64,000 nucleotides of DNA. It comes from Cyclina sinensis (Eukaryota > Mollusca > Bivalvia > Venerida > Veneridae). The position numbers and the translations under genes are program-made. Location: positions 19,683,530 through 19,747,529 of the forward strand of contig JAAONU010000016.1 in the NCBI GenBank assembly GCA_012932295.1, given 5' to 3'. The first letter of the stretch is position 1. Each line of letters begins with the position of its first letter. Positions 45,611-58,599 of the stretch are shown here, piece after piece. A model generated the notes under the pieces. That model worked only from the letters and a program-made list of their open reading frames with translations. It did no database searches and was not told the origin of the DNA.

Positions 45611-48600
45611 ACCATACAGCATGGTATGTAAAAGTATCAATCTTATCTATAAAATATCTAGATGTTTGCATTCCTGTTGTGGTCAAAAGCATGCCTTGTG
45701 TCTGGTTTGCATTTCGATGATCTTAGTTCGTTTGATATGCGATATTGCGCATTTTTCTCTCAGTGAACTCTGATATTACAAATTGTACCTTTCGGTTTAA
45801 TTGCAGATAAAGGTTTTCTGATCTTGTCTGAAACGAGGAGCGTTCATAAAGTTTCCGGACTGGCGCTCCTTTACTATGTTCAATTTTGACTGAAACATAT
45901 TTTCAAATCCATTGCAACTTTATAATTTAATAGAATAGAAGATAACGCAGATGGTATGGTTCACATGATAACAACAAGGATGAGATGTACAATTGATTGA
46001 AATCTATTGTCTTTACTTTGAAAATTAAACATGTTTTTATCAACTAATTCCTAATGTTCCAAAATATAACCTGTCATGTGAAATAGAGGAAATAATTATA
46101 ACTACTGCAGGTTACTTAAAGGCTTTGAGAGTGTCAAACGGGTTTTTGTAATGAAGTTTCTTAAACAAGGTCATAAATTACAAAATAACAATTATTTAAA
46201 GAGCTTTGTTTCTTCATTTTTAATGACGAGTTGGCGATTCATAATCCCCTTTTTGGTAGCATATAAACTGTTAACATAAATTATCTACTAAAACAGACTA
46301 TATGAATGATAAATATGAATTTACTTACCAGAACAGTATATTATATAAACCCCTATTTCCTTTTTAAATTGTGTTAAATAATATAAAAATGAAATAAATA
46401 ATATCTTGAATATGTTGCACACTTCCCGATCATAAAAAATATGATATCTGTTTGCAGACGTTATATTTATTCGATTCAATTTTCAACATCGACCTTTTAT
46501 TCAATTGTAACAGTGAATTCAATTATATGATTTGTATAAAAACGGTTATAGAAATTCGCACGGTTTTGATATGAATAGGCATGCTTAGTGAAACATGACA
46601 ATTTCAAACGCTATGTGTTTATTAGTCCAAATAATAATGATTGTTAAAACTTAGCTGACATTGAAGTCTGTAATCTAGTCACCAAGGGTGGCTTTACATA
46701 AACCTTTACGTACAATTTAATCGACGAATTTTAAATCTAAATATGCTGTATCAAATTTAAAAGAAACACATGATCAGTTGATTTTCCTTAATCGATTGAA
46801 TGGCTAATGTATAGCAATAGTTGATGAGCAAAAACATATAATCAAAACGTTTATTTTTTCAACATACTGCAATACTTAAAGACAATAAAAGCTTCCTTCT
46901 GCAGTCGAACAGGTCAGAGACTGGAACCGCATTATTCCGCAGGAGTATCTGAACTTTACCTTTTTAAAGGCATTAATAGGTTACTTGATAGGGATAAAGA
47001 ACATTCTACATTAAGCTTGATTATGCTCGTGTCCCTTAATATTCTGAACATGTGAAAGATGTTACATGCAAATAAAAATGACACACAGGAGTTGACTTTG
47101 AAAGGTCGAATTTCAAAATAGGAAAGTATATTCTGGCTTTTAGAAACGTATGTACTTTCCTTAATGATAAACAGTCATTGTACATCTGGCTTTTTTCCTA
47201 ATCCAAAAGTCCGTGATATGAGATAAAGGCACGTAATAACAACGGTGATTAAAATCAGACTAACGGTCTTGAAATACGTCATATCTTTCTTCCATAGCCG
47301 TTCACACAATCTTCTCTCAACACCTACAACTACATTTTTTAACTATTTTGTTGCAGATTTTTAACTGAATAAGATGTACTATCACTGGAAATCGGCAACA
47401 GTGATATCCGGCAACATTGATATAAATTATCTTCCGATTTCTATGATGTAATGCTGTCAAATAGACACTTCAAAATGGAAGATAGTAGTGTCTAATCAGT
47501 ACTTGTGGCTATTATTTACCTTTCCGCACCTCGATTGATATCGCTGCAACAGCCTGATTTCTTTTAAATGTAAAACACGACAGTTTCCGTTGAAAAATAA
47601 GGCATAAATACTAGTATCATGAAAAAATTATACAAAAATAACAATCGTTTTCTTCTATTTTGACTGCGCGCCATTTTGGGTCTATCTATCTTACTTTTCT
47701 CTCAAACCCCTCACGAGGATGTAAACAGCTGGCGCGTCAAGCTACTAAGAAGTGTTAAAAACTGAAATAAATAAGACGTGTACAATATATATATATATAT
47801 ATTTAAAATAAAGTGGAAATGTAGAGGGTTTGATAAAAGTAAAAGCAATCTGGCATACGTGTCATGGCGATATATGCTCAATATGGCCAACAGCCATATC
47901 AAACTGGTCATGTGACAATATAAGGCGGTAGTCTGTTCCAGTGGAAAACTGTTCTTGGGAAGAAGGAAAGTTTGTAGTAGTCTGTCTGGGCTTCGATTAA
48001 CCTGTAACTCAGCATTTGGGCATGTCGGGAGGCTCTCCCTAATGGATCGAGTTAACCTTCTTTACAGCGACTATATCATTGGTGATTTTATTCATCATGG
48101 AGAGCCTACAGTCAATACGACGAAAATATAATCGGCGCTATTTAATTGACTGTAGCGTCTGAGTAACACTGGATGTCCCTGCGTCCGTCACATTTTTTGA
48201 AACTGTAACTCTTCACTTCATAACTTTAGAGTTATTTCACTTTGTTATTTTTAATACTTTATTTTTGTTTGAACTCTAACTCAAAAAAAATTGTGGTATC
48301 AAAATTAAACTTCATAGGTGCATAAATGTCAAGGAATCATGCAGTGCATAGAGTTGAATTCTTCACTTATTTATACCTTAAACTGCTGTTGTTCCGCTGC
48401 TTTTGAGAATGATTTGACATCAATTCCCTCAAACGACGTGATGTGCTATAACAGCAATTTCTGTTCCGCACAGCTCAATTTTATAGGCATTGATTCATTA
48501 TAGATAAAGATACCAAATTGATTTGTCGGTCAAAGATCTATGTAAAAGTTGATAATACTTAACAGCCTCATTCCAGTGATTTGTATCATTCCGCTTGGGA

Positions 48601-50435
48601 TATTAATTTAAAGAATTTGCTCGTTCATATTTTACTTAAGTTGTTTCAAATATAAACTATCCACTTGAACAATGTAAAAAATAAAGGAAGTGGCGTGAAG
48701 CAAATGGTAACATGCCTGTTGTACAAATTTATTTCTATGTTCATGATAACGACAAAATTTCTTGTCATATGAAGTATGAAACAAAACTTTGTGTTTTTTG
48801 TGTAGTAAATTTATTATACTTGTTTTCTTTTCCTGCATTCACCCGTTCGGTACGTTGTTATTAAAAATCAAATTTTTAAGGATTGATTTAATATCATGAG
48901 TTTAAAGACTGTTTCCATACAGTGAAATAAGCAATTATAAAGTCATTAAAAATAAGACCCCTAATACTGTACTTTTTGTGCCAACTACTAAACATGCTTG
49001 CAATTGCCATGAGTAATATTTTGGTCTAAATTCGTCGTGTGCGAGTGTCAGCTAGCTAGCCTAGATATCCGGACATTTTATCTCTGAAGGAGAGACCTAA
49101 AAATCACTTAATTTAAAACTTGTTACAATCAGAAAAAAACAAACATTCAAACGAGCAAAATCAGTGTGGAGTTCAAATTTTCAGTACTCCCCCTGTTAGA
49201 TAGGTCTTCCACTGATATTGGTTCAGCCCTTCTGTCGTCTATATGATTGCTTCAACATGCTTTTTACCGACGCCATCGCCTTCATATTCTAAGTAATATT
49301 TACCTCTTTCGATGATGGGCTGTTATTAAACAATTGAAAACTCTCGGCGAACAACTGCAAGTCTTGATCCCCGGCTAAAGAAATAGTTCTGTTATGTTGG
49401 CAGATTTCCAACTTTGTTGTCTTGCACTTTGAAGACAAATGAGAATAAACTTTCTCTGAGCATGATTTGCCCTGACAAAACAGTTTTATCTGAGACCAAA
49501 TGAATAAATTTAGTCATGTTTAACTCTTTATTCAAAACGAAGACGGACTGAAAACGTACATTTAAGTAATTAAGAAGTTCACCATTTTATGCATTTAAAC
49601 ATACAATCAATACAAAAGCAAATACAAAACAATTATTTGCTATCTTTCTTATCAAGTTGAAAGAACTATAAATAAGTCCTGTAATACATTTGACATTTCT
49701 TATCTTCCTTTGGTAAGTCTTATACAAAACAGGGATTAACATTCATTGAACAAACATGAAAAAGAGCAAATATAAGAAAATCAACATGTTACATTTTCCC
49801 CCTTTTTTATACCGATAGGACCTGTAACGAGATCATTACCTGTTCGGAATGTTATTGAGTGACAATTTATTTGTGATTTAAATAATTTAAGAATTTTAAC
49901 TACATTCCAAGACCATCCATAATAACAATATGCCAACTAAAAAGCAAAAGTAGTTTCTCCTTTTTAAATTTCCTCCTAATTATTCGTTGTTAAAAAGATA
50001 TAAAAGCTGCATCTCCATTTAATTTTAAACAGTCTTTGTTAAAACAATTAGTTTAATCTGGAAACACTTTAAAGGTGAAACTTTTTCGGATTTTTTTCTT
50101 CATAACATCAGCGCTATGTAAATACCTTCTTTCTTGGTATACTGAATATGAAGGCAGAAGGGAATCTAAAATAGCAGACTGAGATTAACCTTCTGCATAC
50201 AACTACTGTGAACAAACGTGCTACTTAATACTATCGGACGCAAAATGCAAACACCTGTGTGACTTTTCTGGACATTTACAAAATTTCAAAAAGAATGCTA
50301 ACACGTAACAGAAATAAATCGATGTATATTCATTGTTGCAAAAAATCAAGTTTTCCCCCCAAACAATATTTAAATCATCATTAGTTACATTTGTAGACTT
50401 GTCATCTACAGTACATGTACCTTTTCACCAACTTA
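45611..50435. other. Long intergenic stretch, no gene supported
   Basis: The edge at 45834-45862 (ACGAGGAGCGTTCATAAAG) resembles a mariner terminus but has no partner. An (AT)n run lies at about 47783-47803. Near 48030-48160 there are two short inverted repeats (AGGCTCTCC/GGAGAGCCT and CTACAGTCAAT/ATTGACTGTAG). The last 300 bp before gene F match the 3' flanks of A and B (AGCAGACTGAGATTAACC at 50183). No open frame shows a domain. Confidence 0.45.
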
Positions 50436-51261
50436 TCAACGCATCACTTTGAATACATTTACAACTGAAGAGACAGCCCTCGTTATAAACAAAGTGTCCT
50501 CCTTTCTGTTACAAGTGATACCACTTGCCCCGCTTGGAATGACCACAATCCGAAGAACAGTGCCATTGTGAGAAAGTACATGCAGCTTACCGTATGGCCC
50601 TATTACGTATATTGTCCCGGTGCTGTCCACAAATAAGCCATTAGGGGAATTGATGGCGTTTCTGAAGACGTCTTTTCCATTTGCCTCAAAACAGTAAAGT
50701 GTGTTGGTTTTCTTGCAGCACTGTAGATAAAGTCTTATCGACATCTTTTCTGATATCATGGAAGAAATCCGCTTCGCATCGAGTATTGACCTCGACCCCG
50801 CAATGTTTTCTAGCAAAGCTCCATCTGTGGTGAGTAGTTGTAGCAGCCATTTGTTTGTGTTAGCGTCAACCATTGAAACAAGGAGACGCTTTGAATCAAC
50901 AGCTTGAATTCCCCTCGGGGAATACTTAGTTATGAAGTTCCTTATCCATCTTATCTCTCCTTTTACGGAACAAAAGGCCACACGGTTAGCAGTCGGCAAG
51001 CAAACAACTAAAAATGTGTCATTAAGAACTGTCATATATCCTGGTTTTTGTGACAACTCTGTCGCATCTTTGTGCAATAGGTCTTTTTTCAATCGTATTA
51101 ATCTGAACCATTTTTGATCGGATAATACAAAACAGCCGTCATTCAGTGTCACTACGTCAACCACTTCAGGCATTTTCCCGCCAGGTACAGATATAGTAAT
51201 ATCACCTGCTGGAACAATTTGAATCATACTTTGGGTTTTGGTGTCTTTAGCTGCTCCTGAG
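50436..51261 (-). CDS. Gene F, 3' half: propeller domain (split gene)
   Basis: From the edge of the retrotransposon the host frame is open to the stop at 50436, with the first ATG at 51227. It encodes the linker end and the whole propeller: VPAGDITISVPGG at the start, YSPRGIQAVDSKRLLVSM, CCKKTNTLYCFEANG, SPNGLFVDSTGTIYVI, and VVNVFKVMR at the end. It is close to gene E. Joined at the target site to 56042-57089 it keeps frame, for 622 residues in all. Alone it lacks the B-boxes and has no evident promoter unless the LTR supplies one. Confidence 0.85.
51257..51261. other. Target-site duplication, left copy
   Basis: CTGAG here and at 56042-56046 flank the retrotransposon exactly, the 5-bp duplication usual for this group of Ty3/Gypsy elements. 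Confidence 0.9.
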
Positions 51262-51422
51262 TGTAGAATCAGAACTCATAAGCCCGATATCACTTTTATA
51301 ATATAACTTTATTAAACATGTAGCTAGTACAAGGCTGCAGATTCAACTGATATTAAACAGGCAGTGGTGTGTATATAATACCACATTCTTTCTTGATAAA
51401 CCATGATACCTAATACACTTCA
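51262..51422 (-). repeat. 3' LTR
   Basis: 161 bp, TG...CA on the minus strand. It contains an AATAAA polyadenylation signal (near 51315) and a TATTATATA box-like sequence (near 51375). It differs from the 5' LTR at three positions, one of them the third base from the outer start. Confidence 0.93.
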
Positions 51423-51868
51423 TTTCCATTTTCCTCAGATTTAAAATTACTTTTAAAATAAATTCTAACACTAAGTTTTAGAAAATATTACAGGTATACA
51501 AAAACCTTAAATCTTGAAACATTACTATGGAATTCCATTCATAGAAAATATCATTGCAATGTAACACATCTGTAAACAAATATAAGCACTTAAGATAACA
51601 AGGTAATTATTTTCTGAATAATGTCCTAACAGATGAATACTGTCTAATTGTTTTATCTTAACCGAAAACAAGTTTATCTTGAGAATTTGGGTTTGGTGTG
51701 TCTAATTATTTAAGGTATTTCCACAAACAAGTCTTTTCAGCAAATAAGCAGATTAATAGGCTAAGCATATTTTTTATATATGGTTTACATTAAATACACA
51801 ATAATTTGTCTGTCTTAATAATCCTTTTCAAAGAACAGTTCCACAGTAAAACTGTTATCAATCCAAGA

Positions 51869-54800
51869 CTATGTAACGTAATCTTCAAGGTACTTTGGCT
51901 TTTTAATTTCCCTTTTTGGCCTTTCCATAACGACTTGTTCTGGGGTAGTCTCCAAAGATTTTTCCTCAGGATTGTAATACTTTTTCACTTGTGACACATT
52001 TCTGCCAATAATTACTCCATCTTTTTCCAGCGACACTTGGTTTCCCATTTTCTCTCTAACTAAGTATGGTTCAGGTTCAAATCTCGGTGTCAATTTATTT
52101 TGTTCCTTTCTCTCTACGAGAACACTGTCCCCTTTTGATATGTCACTTCTTTCCGCATTTCTATGTGTATCTGCATACTCCTGTCCTATTTCTTTCTGAA
52201 GCATGTCCCTTTAGCGATAATCATGTTTCTCAATGTCACAATTCACCAAATACGGTAGCTTCGTCCGAAGTTTCCTTCGAAACATCATTTCAGCTGGACT
52301 AACACCTGTAACCGAGTTTGGTGTCGTTCTGTACGCAAAGATAAACTCATTTAGGTGCTTTTTCCAATTTCTTTTTTCAGCTTGCAACGTTTTAATGGCT
52401 TTAAGAATAGTCCTGTTCATTCTTTCGACCTCGCCATTACTGGGAGCCCAGTATGGTGTACTTGTTGAATGTTCGATCTTACGCGCAAGTAATCCTCGAA
52501 TTCTTCAGATTTGAAATTCGGCGCATTGTCAGATTTAATTGAAATGGGCAATCCATGTGTAATGAACATTTTGTCCAAACTTTCAATTATTTTGCTAGAT
52601 GTTGTGCTTTTCAAGATATCTACTTCAAACCAACGACTAAAATAATCCACAGCTACAAACACATACTCTCCAGTGTACGGAAATGGACCCATCAAATCTA
52701 TTGAAAGGTGCTGCCACGGTCCTTCTGGCAATTTAGTTCGTGTCAGAGGTTCTGGTTTTTCCGGTTGACCGACTAACTGACAGCTGTTACACTTTTTAAC
52801 TTCCCGTTCAACCTGATTGTCCACTCCTGGCCAGTACACGGTCTCACGCAATCTTTGTTTTGTTTTAACGATACCCTGATGTCCTTGGTGTGCTAATTTA
52901 ATAATCCTATATCTCAGTGATTTAGGAATCACTATGCGTGTTCCTCTTAATACTAATTTGCCTAATACAGTTAGCTCTTTTCTAACATGTTTAAACTCTG
53001 GTAAGTCCCTAAAATCTCCATTTCCCCGAATTTCATCTCTTAGCCTCGTAATTTCAGGATCTTGTGAAGAAATTTGTTCTATTTCTCGAGCAGTCATAGC
53101 TTTTGGTACATCGTTTAAAGCTATGAATTTCACATATTCTTCTGCTATGTCAGACATTTTTGACCTTTTCAAATTTTCTTGTGTCAGCCTGCTCAATGGA
53201 TCAGCAATATTGTATTTCCCTGGCTTGTATTTCACTTTGAAATTGAAAGCCTGTAATCTGAGAACCCAACGCTCTATCCTCGGTGGTGGTTTCGACATTG
53301 GTCCATATATAACTTCTAGAGCACGGTGGTCTGTAACTAGATCAAACTCAAGACCTATTAGCCATATACGGAAACGTTCACAGCTCCAAACTAAACCAAG
53401 AGCTTCTTTCTCAGTAGTAGAGTATCTCTGTTCAGTCTTTGTAAGACTACGACTTGCGTATTGAATAATTCTTTGCTGACCATTTTGTTCCTGAATTAAC
53501 ACTGCTCTAAGCGCTAGCGGTCCTGCGTCTGCAATGACAGTTGTCTTCGCTTTTGGATCAAAGTATCCCAGTGTTTCTGCACTTGCTAACTTCTTTTTCA
53601 AATTTTCAAACGCCTTTGTTTGTTCACATGTCCACTTGAAATGAGCCCCTTTTCTTGTAAGTCTACGTAACGGCTCAGTTACCGCAGCTAGGTCAGGTAT
53701 GAATCTATGATTCCAGTTCGCCAACCCAAGAAGACTCCGTACTTCTTGTACATTCTGTGGTCTTCTAGCGTTCAGAATTGCGTCCACTTTTGACTGTTCT
53801 GGTCCTATGCCATGCTTTGACAACACATGTCCATGAAACACTAATTTGTCCATACAAAATCTGCATTTCTCATAATTGACTGTAAGTCCCCGTTCACGTA
53901 ACCTTTCAAACACTGCCTTTAATCTAAGATCATGAGTGATTTTGTCAGGAGCATAGATAATTATATCATCCGCGATGTTTTTGACCCCTTCCAGTCCTTC
54001 CAAGACCTGAGAAATAATAAACTGATAAATTTCAGGTGCGGAGTTTATCCCAAACATCAGTCTTTTGTAACGATAAAGCCCTTTTGAAGTTACAAACGTT
54101 GTGATGTATCTGGAACTTTCTTCTAGTTCAATTTGATGAAAACCCTCTTTCAAATCAATTTTTGAAAATATTGCCGCACTATTCATTTCATGTATTATTT
54201 CATCAACCGTCGGTATGGGGTGTCTTTCTCTCTGTATGGCACGGTTTGCTTGGCGGAAATCTAAACAGATTCTAACATCGTTTTGTCCCTTTGGCACAAC
54301 TAACAGTGGCGAAACCCACGGCGTAGGACCATTTGTCTTTTCTATAATGTCCCTGGATTCCAAGTCTTCTAGTTTCTTTTCAACCTTTTCTCTTAGGCTG
54401 AAAGGCAATCTCCTTAGCGGCTGTGCTACTGGTTTCACACTTCTGTCGATGTGTAATTTTAACTGAAAATCTTTCAGCTTCCCAGTACCTTGAAAACACT
54501 CTGGGTATTTGCTTTTCAACCCTTCACCGCTATTTACTGCATTTATATTCTCCCCTATTTTCAACACTTGTAATGCGGTTGCTGTACTATATCCAAGTAA
54601 TGAACCACAGTCCGAATCCGTTACAAGAAATTCTGCAATCTGCGTTTGTCCACCCACTGATATTTCTGCCTCAAATTTTCCAATCAAATGAAGCGGCGTC
54701 TTGGCTCCGTATGCATACACTTTTTTCTTGCATTCTTTTAGTTTAACTTTCTTTTTTAACTTTTTCCACGCTACTTTATCAATAACATTGCAGCTTGCCC

Positions 54801-55704
54801 CACTGTCTATAAGAAAACTTATGTTCATTCCTTTGACCATGACAGGCAAATGTTGAAATTTGCTTCCTAGGATAAACACATTCTCTTCACCCTCTGAATT
54901 CGATGATTCATCCAAATGTTTGACATTTTGACGGCTCTGTTTGCTTATCTTGGACTTACAAATTTTGGCAAAGTGTCCTACATTCCCACATTTATGACAC
55001 GTTTGTCCTTTCGTAATTTCACAGTCACGTGCATAATGTCCTTTCTTGCCACACCGATAACATTTCGCATCTGCCGTTTGCCGTTCTCTGGCTACCTTGG
55101 GCTTTGAAACACTTTTTGGCTTGGCCTTAATTTTGTTTATAACTGGGTTAACTGACGGACCTTCAATTTTCGCAGCCTGTGCGTGCGCTCCTTCGTATGC
55201 CCTAGCAATATCTAGCAACTTTGGGAGTTTTAAGTCTTCCACGAGTAGAAATTTCCTACGCAGCTCATGAGACTTACACTTATCAATAATTTGGTCCCTT
55301 ATTAAGTCTTCTTTTATGTCACCAAATTCACAAGTCAATGCAAGATGCTTAAGCCTGGTAGAAAATTGTTCAACAGTTTCTGACTCTTTCTGTATTTCTG
55401 TCCTGAATAAATGTCTTTCGTAAGCCACGTTCTTCTTTGGCTGAAAATATTCTGTCAAATTTTCGACAGCCCTGTCATAATTGTCCTCATCTCCCGTTTC
55501 GTTTAATGTCTCAAAAATCTCTTGAACATCCGGACCAGCTAAATGCAACAATAACGCACGTTTCTGTTTGTTGTCCGTAATACCAGATCCCACTGTGAAA
55601 AACACAAACTGTTTTAACCACTTTGTCCATCTTTGCGATAGAGATGTCGGGTCACTTGAAACATCAAAATGACTCACTGTCGGAATATTAATTGCTTTAG
55701 CCAT
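51869..55704 (-). pseudogene. gag-pol polyprotein of the Ty3/Gypsy element, two lesions
   Basis: The main frame runs from the ATG at 55704 to 52417, 1,095 residues. Domains in order: Gag; two CCHC zinc knuckles (residues 215-249); aspartic protease with DSG at 300-302; reverse transcriptase with LDFR near 481 and ADD at 578-580; RNase H (about 720-800); integrase zinc-binding H-H-C-C (C971, C974); and two of the three integrase catalytic acids (D1003, D1059). Near 52482 the frame shifts, before the third catalytic residue. Homologous coding continues to 51869 in another frame, with a further in-frame stop at 52211-52213. No envelope-like frame follows. The copy is probably not able to move by itself. 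Confidence 0.9.
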
Positions 55705-55880
55705 GATTTATTATGCACAAAACTGTCTGTCTCTAGAGCAGTTTATGTCACAGATAAATCTTTGTAATGCTCATTATATCCAACATAGTTAGTCACGAAT
55801 TTAATCTTTTCTCCGATAATCTTTCTCCGAATTTAATCAAGTTCAAATTTAATCTAAAACTTTTTTATCCTCGTCGCCAG

Positions 55881-56041
55881 TGTAGAATCAGAACTCATAA
55901 GCCCGATATCACTTTTATAATATAACTTTATTAAACATGTAGCTAGTACAAGGCTGCAGATTCAACTGATATTAAATAGGCAGTGGTGTGTATATAATAC
56001 CACATTCTTTCTTGATAAACCATAATACCTAATACACTACA
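55881..56041 (-). repeat. 5' LTR
   Basis: 161 bp, 158 identical to the 3' LTR. It abuts the target copy CTGAG at 56042-56046. On its other side one base separates it from the TGG of the primer-binding site. Confidence 0.93.
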
Positions 56042-57089
56042 CTGAGGTTTCATTTTCGTCAGTTAAATGTTCTGTATCATTTTTAATTCCAAACAGTCGG
56101 CCATCAACATCTTCAGCTTCGGCATCTGCGCTTGCGCATGCGCAGTCATTTGAGATATTTTCATTTCTCTCCATAGATGCTTGCTTGACAATTTCAAAAA
56201 ACTTATCAATATTTGACTTGCAGCTGAAAGACTGCCCAAATGTTTCTGTTATTGTGCTTGTTTCGCACTTAAAAAAAGGACTAACTTCAATGGATTCCAG
56301 TAGTTTGGCAAACTCTGGCGATAACTGCACTGAATGTGTAAACGGATTGGCAGTTAAAGCATTCTCTTCAATCCTAATAGCACTAGATTGCTTTACGATA
56401 GACAAAGCACAGTGGAACACATCCGCTTTTGAACCGTTATCAGTAACAATTTGCAGAATATTTTTCTTTTCCTCAGCTGTTTTCATTGCCTTTTTAAATT
56501 TGTCTTGTGCCCTATTTAAAGCTATAGCTTGCTCTTCCGCATTTGCATCCATTTTCTCTAATATTTCCTTCTCGTACTTGTTAAATGCAGTCATTAATTT
56601 CTCTTTTAGATTGTCTATACGTTTTTGTATCTCTTGCCTTTTACTTTTATTACTCTCTTTTATGTTATGAACTTTTTGAACTTCAGCCTTACAATAATCA
56701 ATAGTATTTTCTAAATCTGTTCTTAACTGGTTGTTTAACTTACATTTCACAATCTGCTCTCCAGCACTTTCTACTTCGACAACATCTTTACATTTCAGAT
56801 TTTGTATGTTCAACAAACACGTGCTACATAATGTGTGTTTATGATCTATGCAGTAAAACTCTGCTTGCTTCCCAGGGTGATCATTGCATCTCTGGAAAGA
56901 TATTAGAGCTTGGTTTATCTCAGAATCTTTATTTAGTTCATCATAATGTACCAGAAGGTGGTTTCTTGTCGCTTTACTGCTTTTATGTATCTCGGCACAT
57001 GTTTTACACTGTGGTTCCTGACATGTGACGCAGAATTTGGCTGCTTTTGCATCTTTATTACGAAACTTGCAAGGTTCACATGGGTCCAT
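56042..57089 (-). CDS. Gene F, 5' half: B-boxes and coiled coil (split gene)
   Basis: From the ATG at 57089 the frame reads MDPCEPCKFRNKDAKAAKFC and encodes the whole N-terminal part: zinc box 1 (C4, C7, C20, C23, C28, C31, H35, H44), zinc box 2 (FQRCNDHPGKQAEFYC, then CSTC), a coiled coil at about 110-215, and the linker. It ends one codon and a stop inside the LTR, at 56037, so a truncated 350-residue protein without propeller could be made and the LTR polyadenylation signal could end the transcript. It is closest to gene A in this half. The splice acceptor TTTTTTGAAG/GTT lies 24 nt upstream of the ATG. Confidence 0.88.
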
Positions 57090-57113
57090 CTTTTTTATTC
57101 AGCGTAGTTTAAC

Positions 57114-58599
57114 CTTCAAAAAATATAAGTTTCTATTAAGTCAAATGAAGAGAGAATAAATTGATTTGAGATGATGTGAGTGGCTTGAGATTACATCATG
57201 ATGTAAATGTAATGAGCCCAGGTAAGGTAAGGTGTGATAAAAGTTAGGCATTTTTCAGGTCACTCCCAAGAAGGGCAAGCTTCACTTACTCACTTAACCC
57301 ACTCACTCATACACGAACTCATTTATTTATTTTTACACTATTTATTTTTTGTTTGAAATTCATTCATTTATTAATTCACTCTTGAACCAAGAATTCTTTC
57401 TTCAGAAAATGCAAAACTTGTATTTGTAATTTGATATTCTTGCTTTAATTGTTACCCGTCTTACAGGAGGTGAAATCTTAAAGATAGCGATATCGTATCT
57501 ATGATTCAACAGTGTTATTGTTCGGTAGCCAAACAAATTGTTTGCATTTCGACTGATTTATGTTTGAGTTTCACTGAAATATGGAACTACGAAAAGTTTT
57601 TGCTTTATTGATTTCCAAGGAGAATTAGATTAGAATGTTCCCTATAATTACTGTACAGTCTGTTCCTTTATTGCAGAAAGTTTCCTTATTCCAGAAGATT
57701 AAAGTATCGTTTGATTGGTAATCAGATGGTAGTGGTCAGCTTCCACAGCAAGAGGGCAATGAATTACCGAGACAATCATCAAAAAAGTTTTATTAAATGT
57801 ATAGCTGCATATAAAATCCTACACTGTTTATTTTTCATGACTTCTCAGTTTGCAAGGAATCTTGTACAAACTTCATGAAAGAGAAGAATAAGAGGGAAAG
57901 ATAAAGTTACGTAAATTAAGTTGGATAAGAATGTATAAAGATAATCATTTAATAGATATAAGAAAAGAAATTTCAAAAAAAAATAATTTCCTACCATTGT
58001 TAGCCGGCTTTTCATTTCACACAGTCATGCATCAAGTACACAGCATCCGTAAATTTCTTATTATTTAAAACATATTCCAGACATATTTTTTCAAGTTTTA
58101 GGGAAAAGCATTGATTTATAATGAAATGAATCAAAGTTATTATATATAAAAATATTTTGAAATCATCATTGTCAACGAAATGATTTGCATATTTTCAAAT
58201 TTCTTGCAAAGAAATGCGATATAACACATTATTGAATGCTTAGATCAATGGCAATTCATAAACTTCTGTAAACATTTTTGTGCTTTTGAAGAGTTTGTGC
58301 AGCTTAAATTCAATGTAAATCTAATGTAATAATGATCGCTGGAAACGTTATTACGTTACATATTGTAATAATTTTTTGTAGACCGTAGAACACGTCATTT
58401 CATGTTATCACTTGTGCAGATTCAAGATTCTGCAATTTTTTTTTTATAAAATTCGATAATTTCCAGTATGGATCCAATAACAGAATACTTAAACTTAACG
58501 GTATCTCATTCTCAAAAGGGTTTCTATCTTGATCCTGAAGGGTTTTGAGGAATGTCGTTTCAATGATTAACAAGGCAGTCTGGAGGACAGCTAAATCCC
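57114..58599. other. Upstream of gene F, no gene supported
   Basis: No recognisable coding or repeat unit. A stretch near 57280-57320 is rich in CACTCA and CATTCATT (ACTTACTCACTTAACCC), simple-sequence-like. The 58400-58801 minus-strand frame overlaps the repeat array that follows and has no domain. Confidence 0.4.

Larger units (their letters stand above)
51262..56041 (-). mobile_element. Full-length Ty3/Gypsy LTR retrotransposon inside gene F
   Basis: It is 4,780 bp, bounded by 161-bp LTRs that begin TG and end CA on the minus strand, with a 5-bp target duplication CTGAG. Just inside the 5' LTR is a primer-binding site starting TGGCGACGAGG (55879 downward). Just before the 3' LTR is a purine tract GAGGAAAATGGAAA (51436-51423). 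One long gag-pol frame lies between, with no envelope gene. The LTRs differ at 3 of 161 positions, so insertion is recent. Size, short LTRs, 5-bp duplication and fused gag-pol resemble the Mag-like / Steamer-like elements of bivalves; that assignment is inference. Confidence 0.95.

Noticed and set aside
45275..45773. Repeat-containing proteins in three overlapping frames
   Set aside because: They are produced by the 36-bp minisatellite, whose period is a multiple of three and free of stops. No start context or flanking coding supports them.
51423..51868. Envelope gene of the LTR retrotransposon
   Set aside because: The ~450 bp between the end of pol and the 3' LTR have no open frame of useful length.
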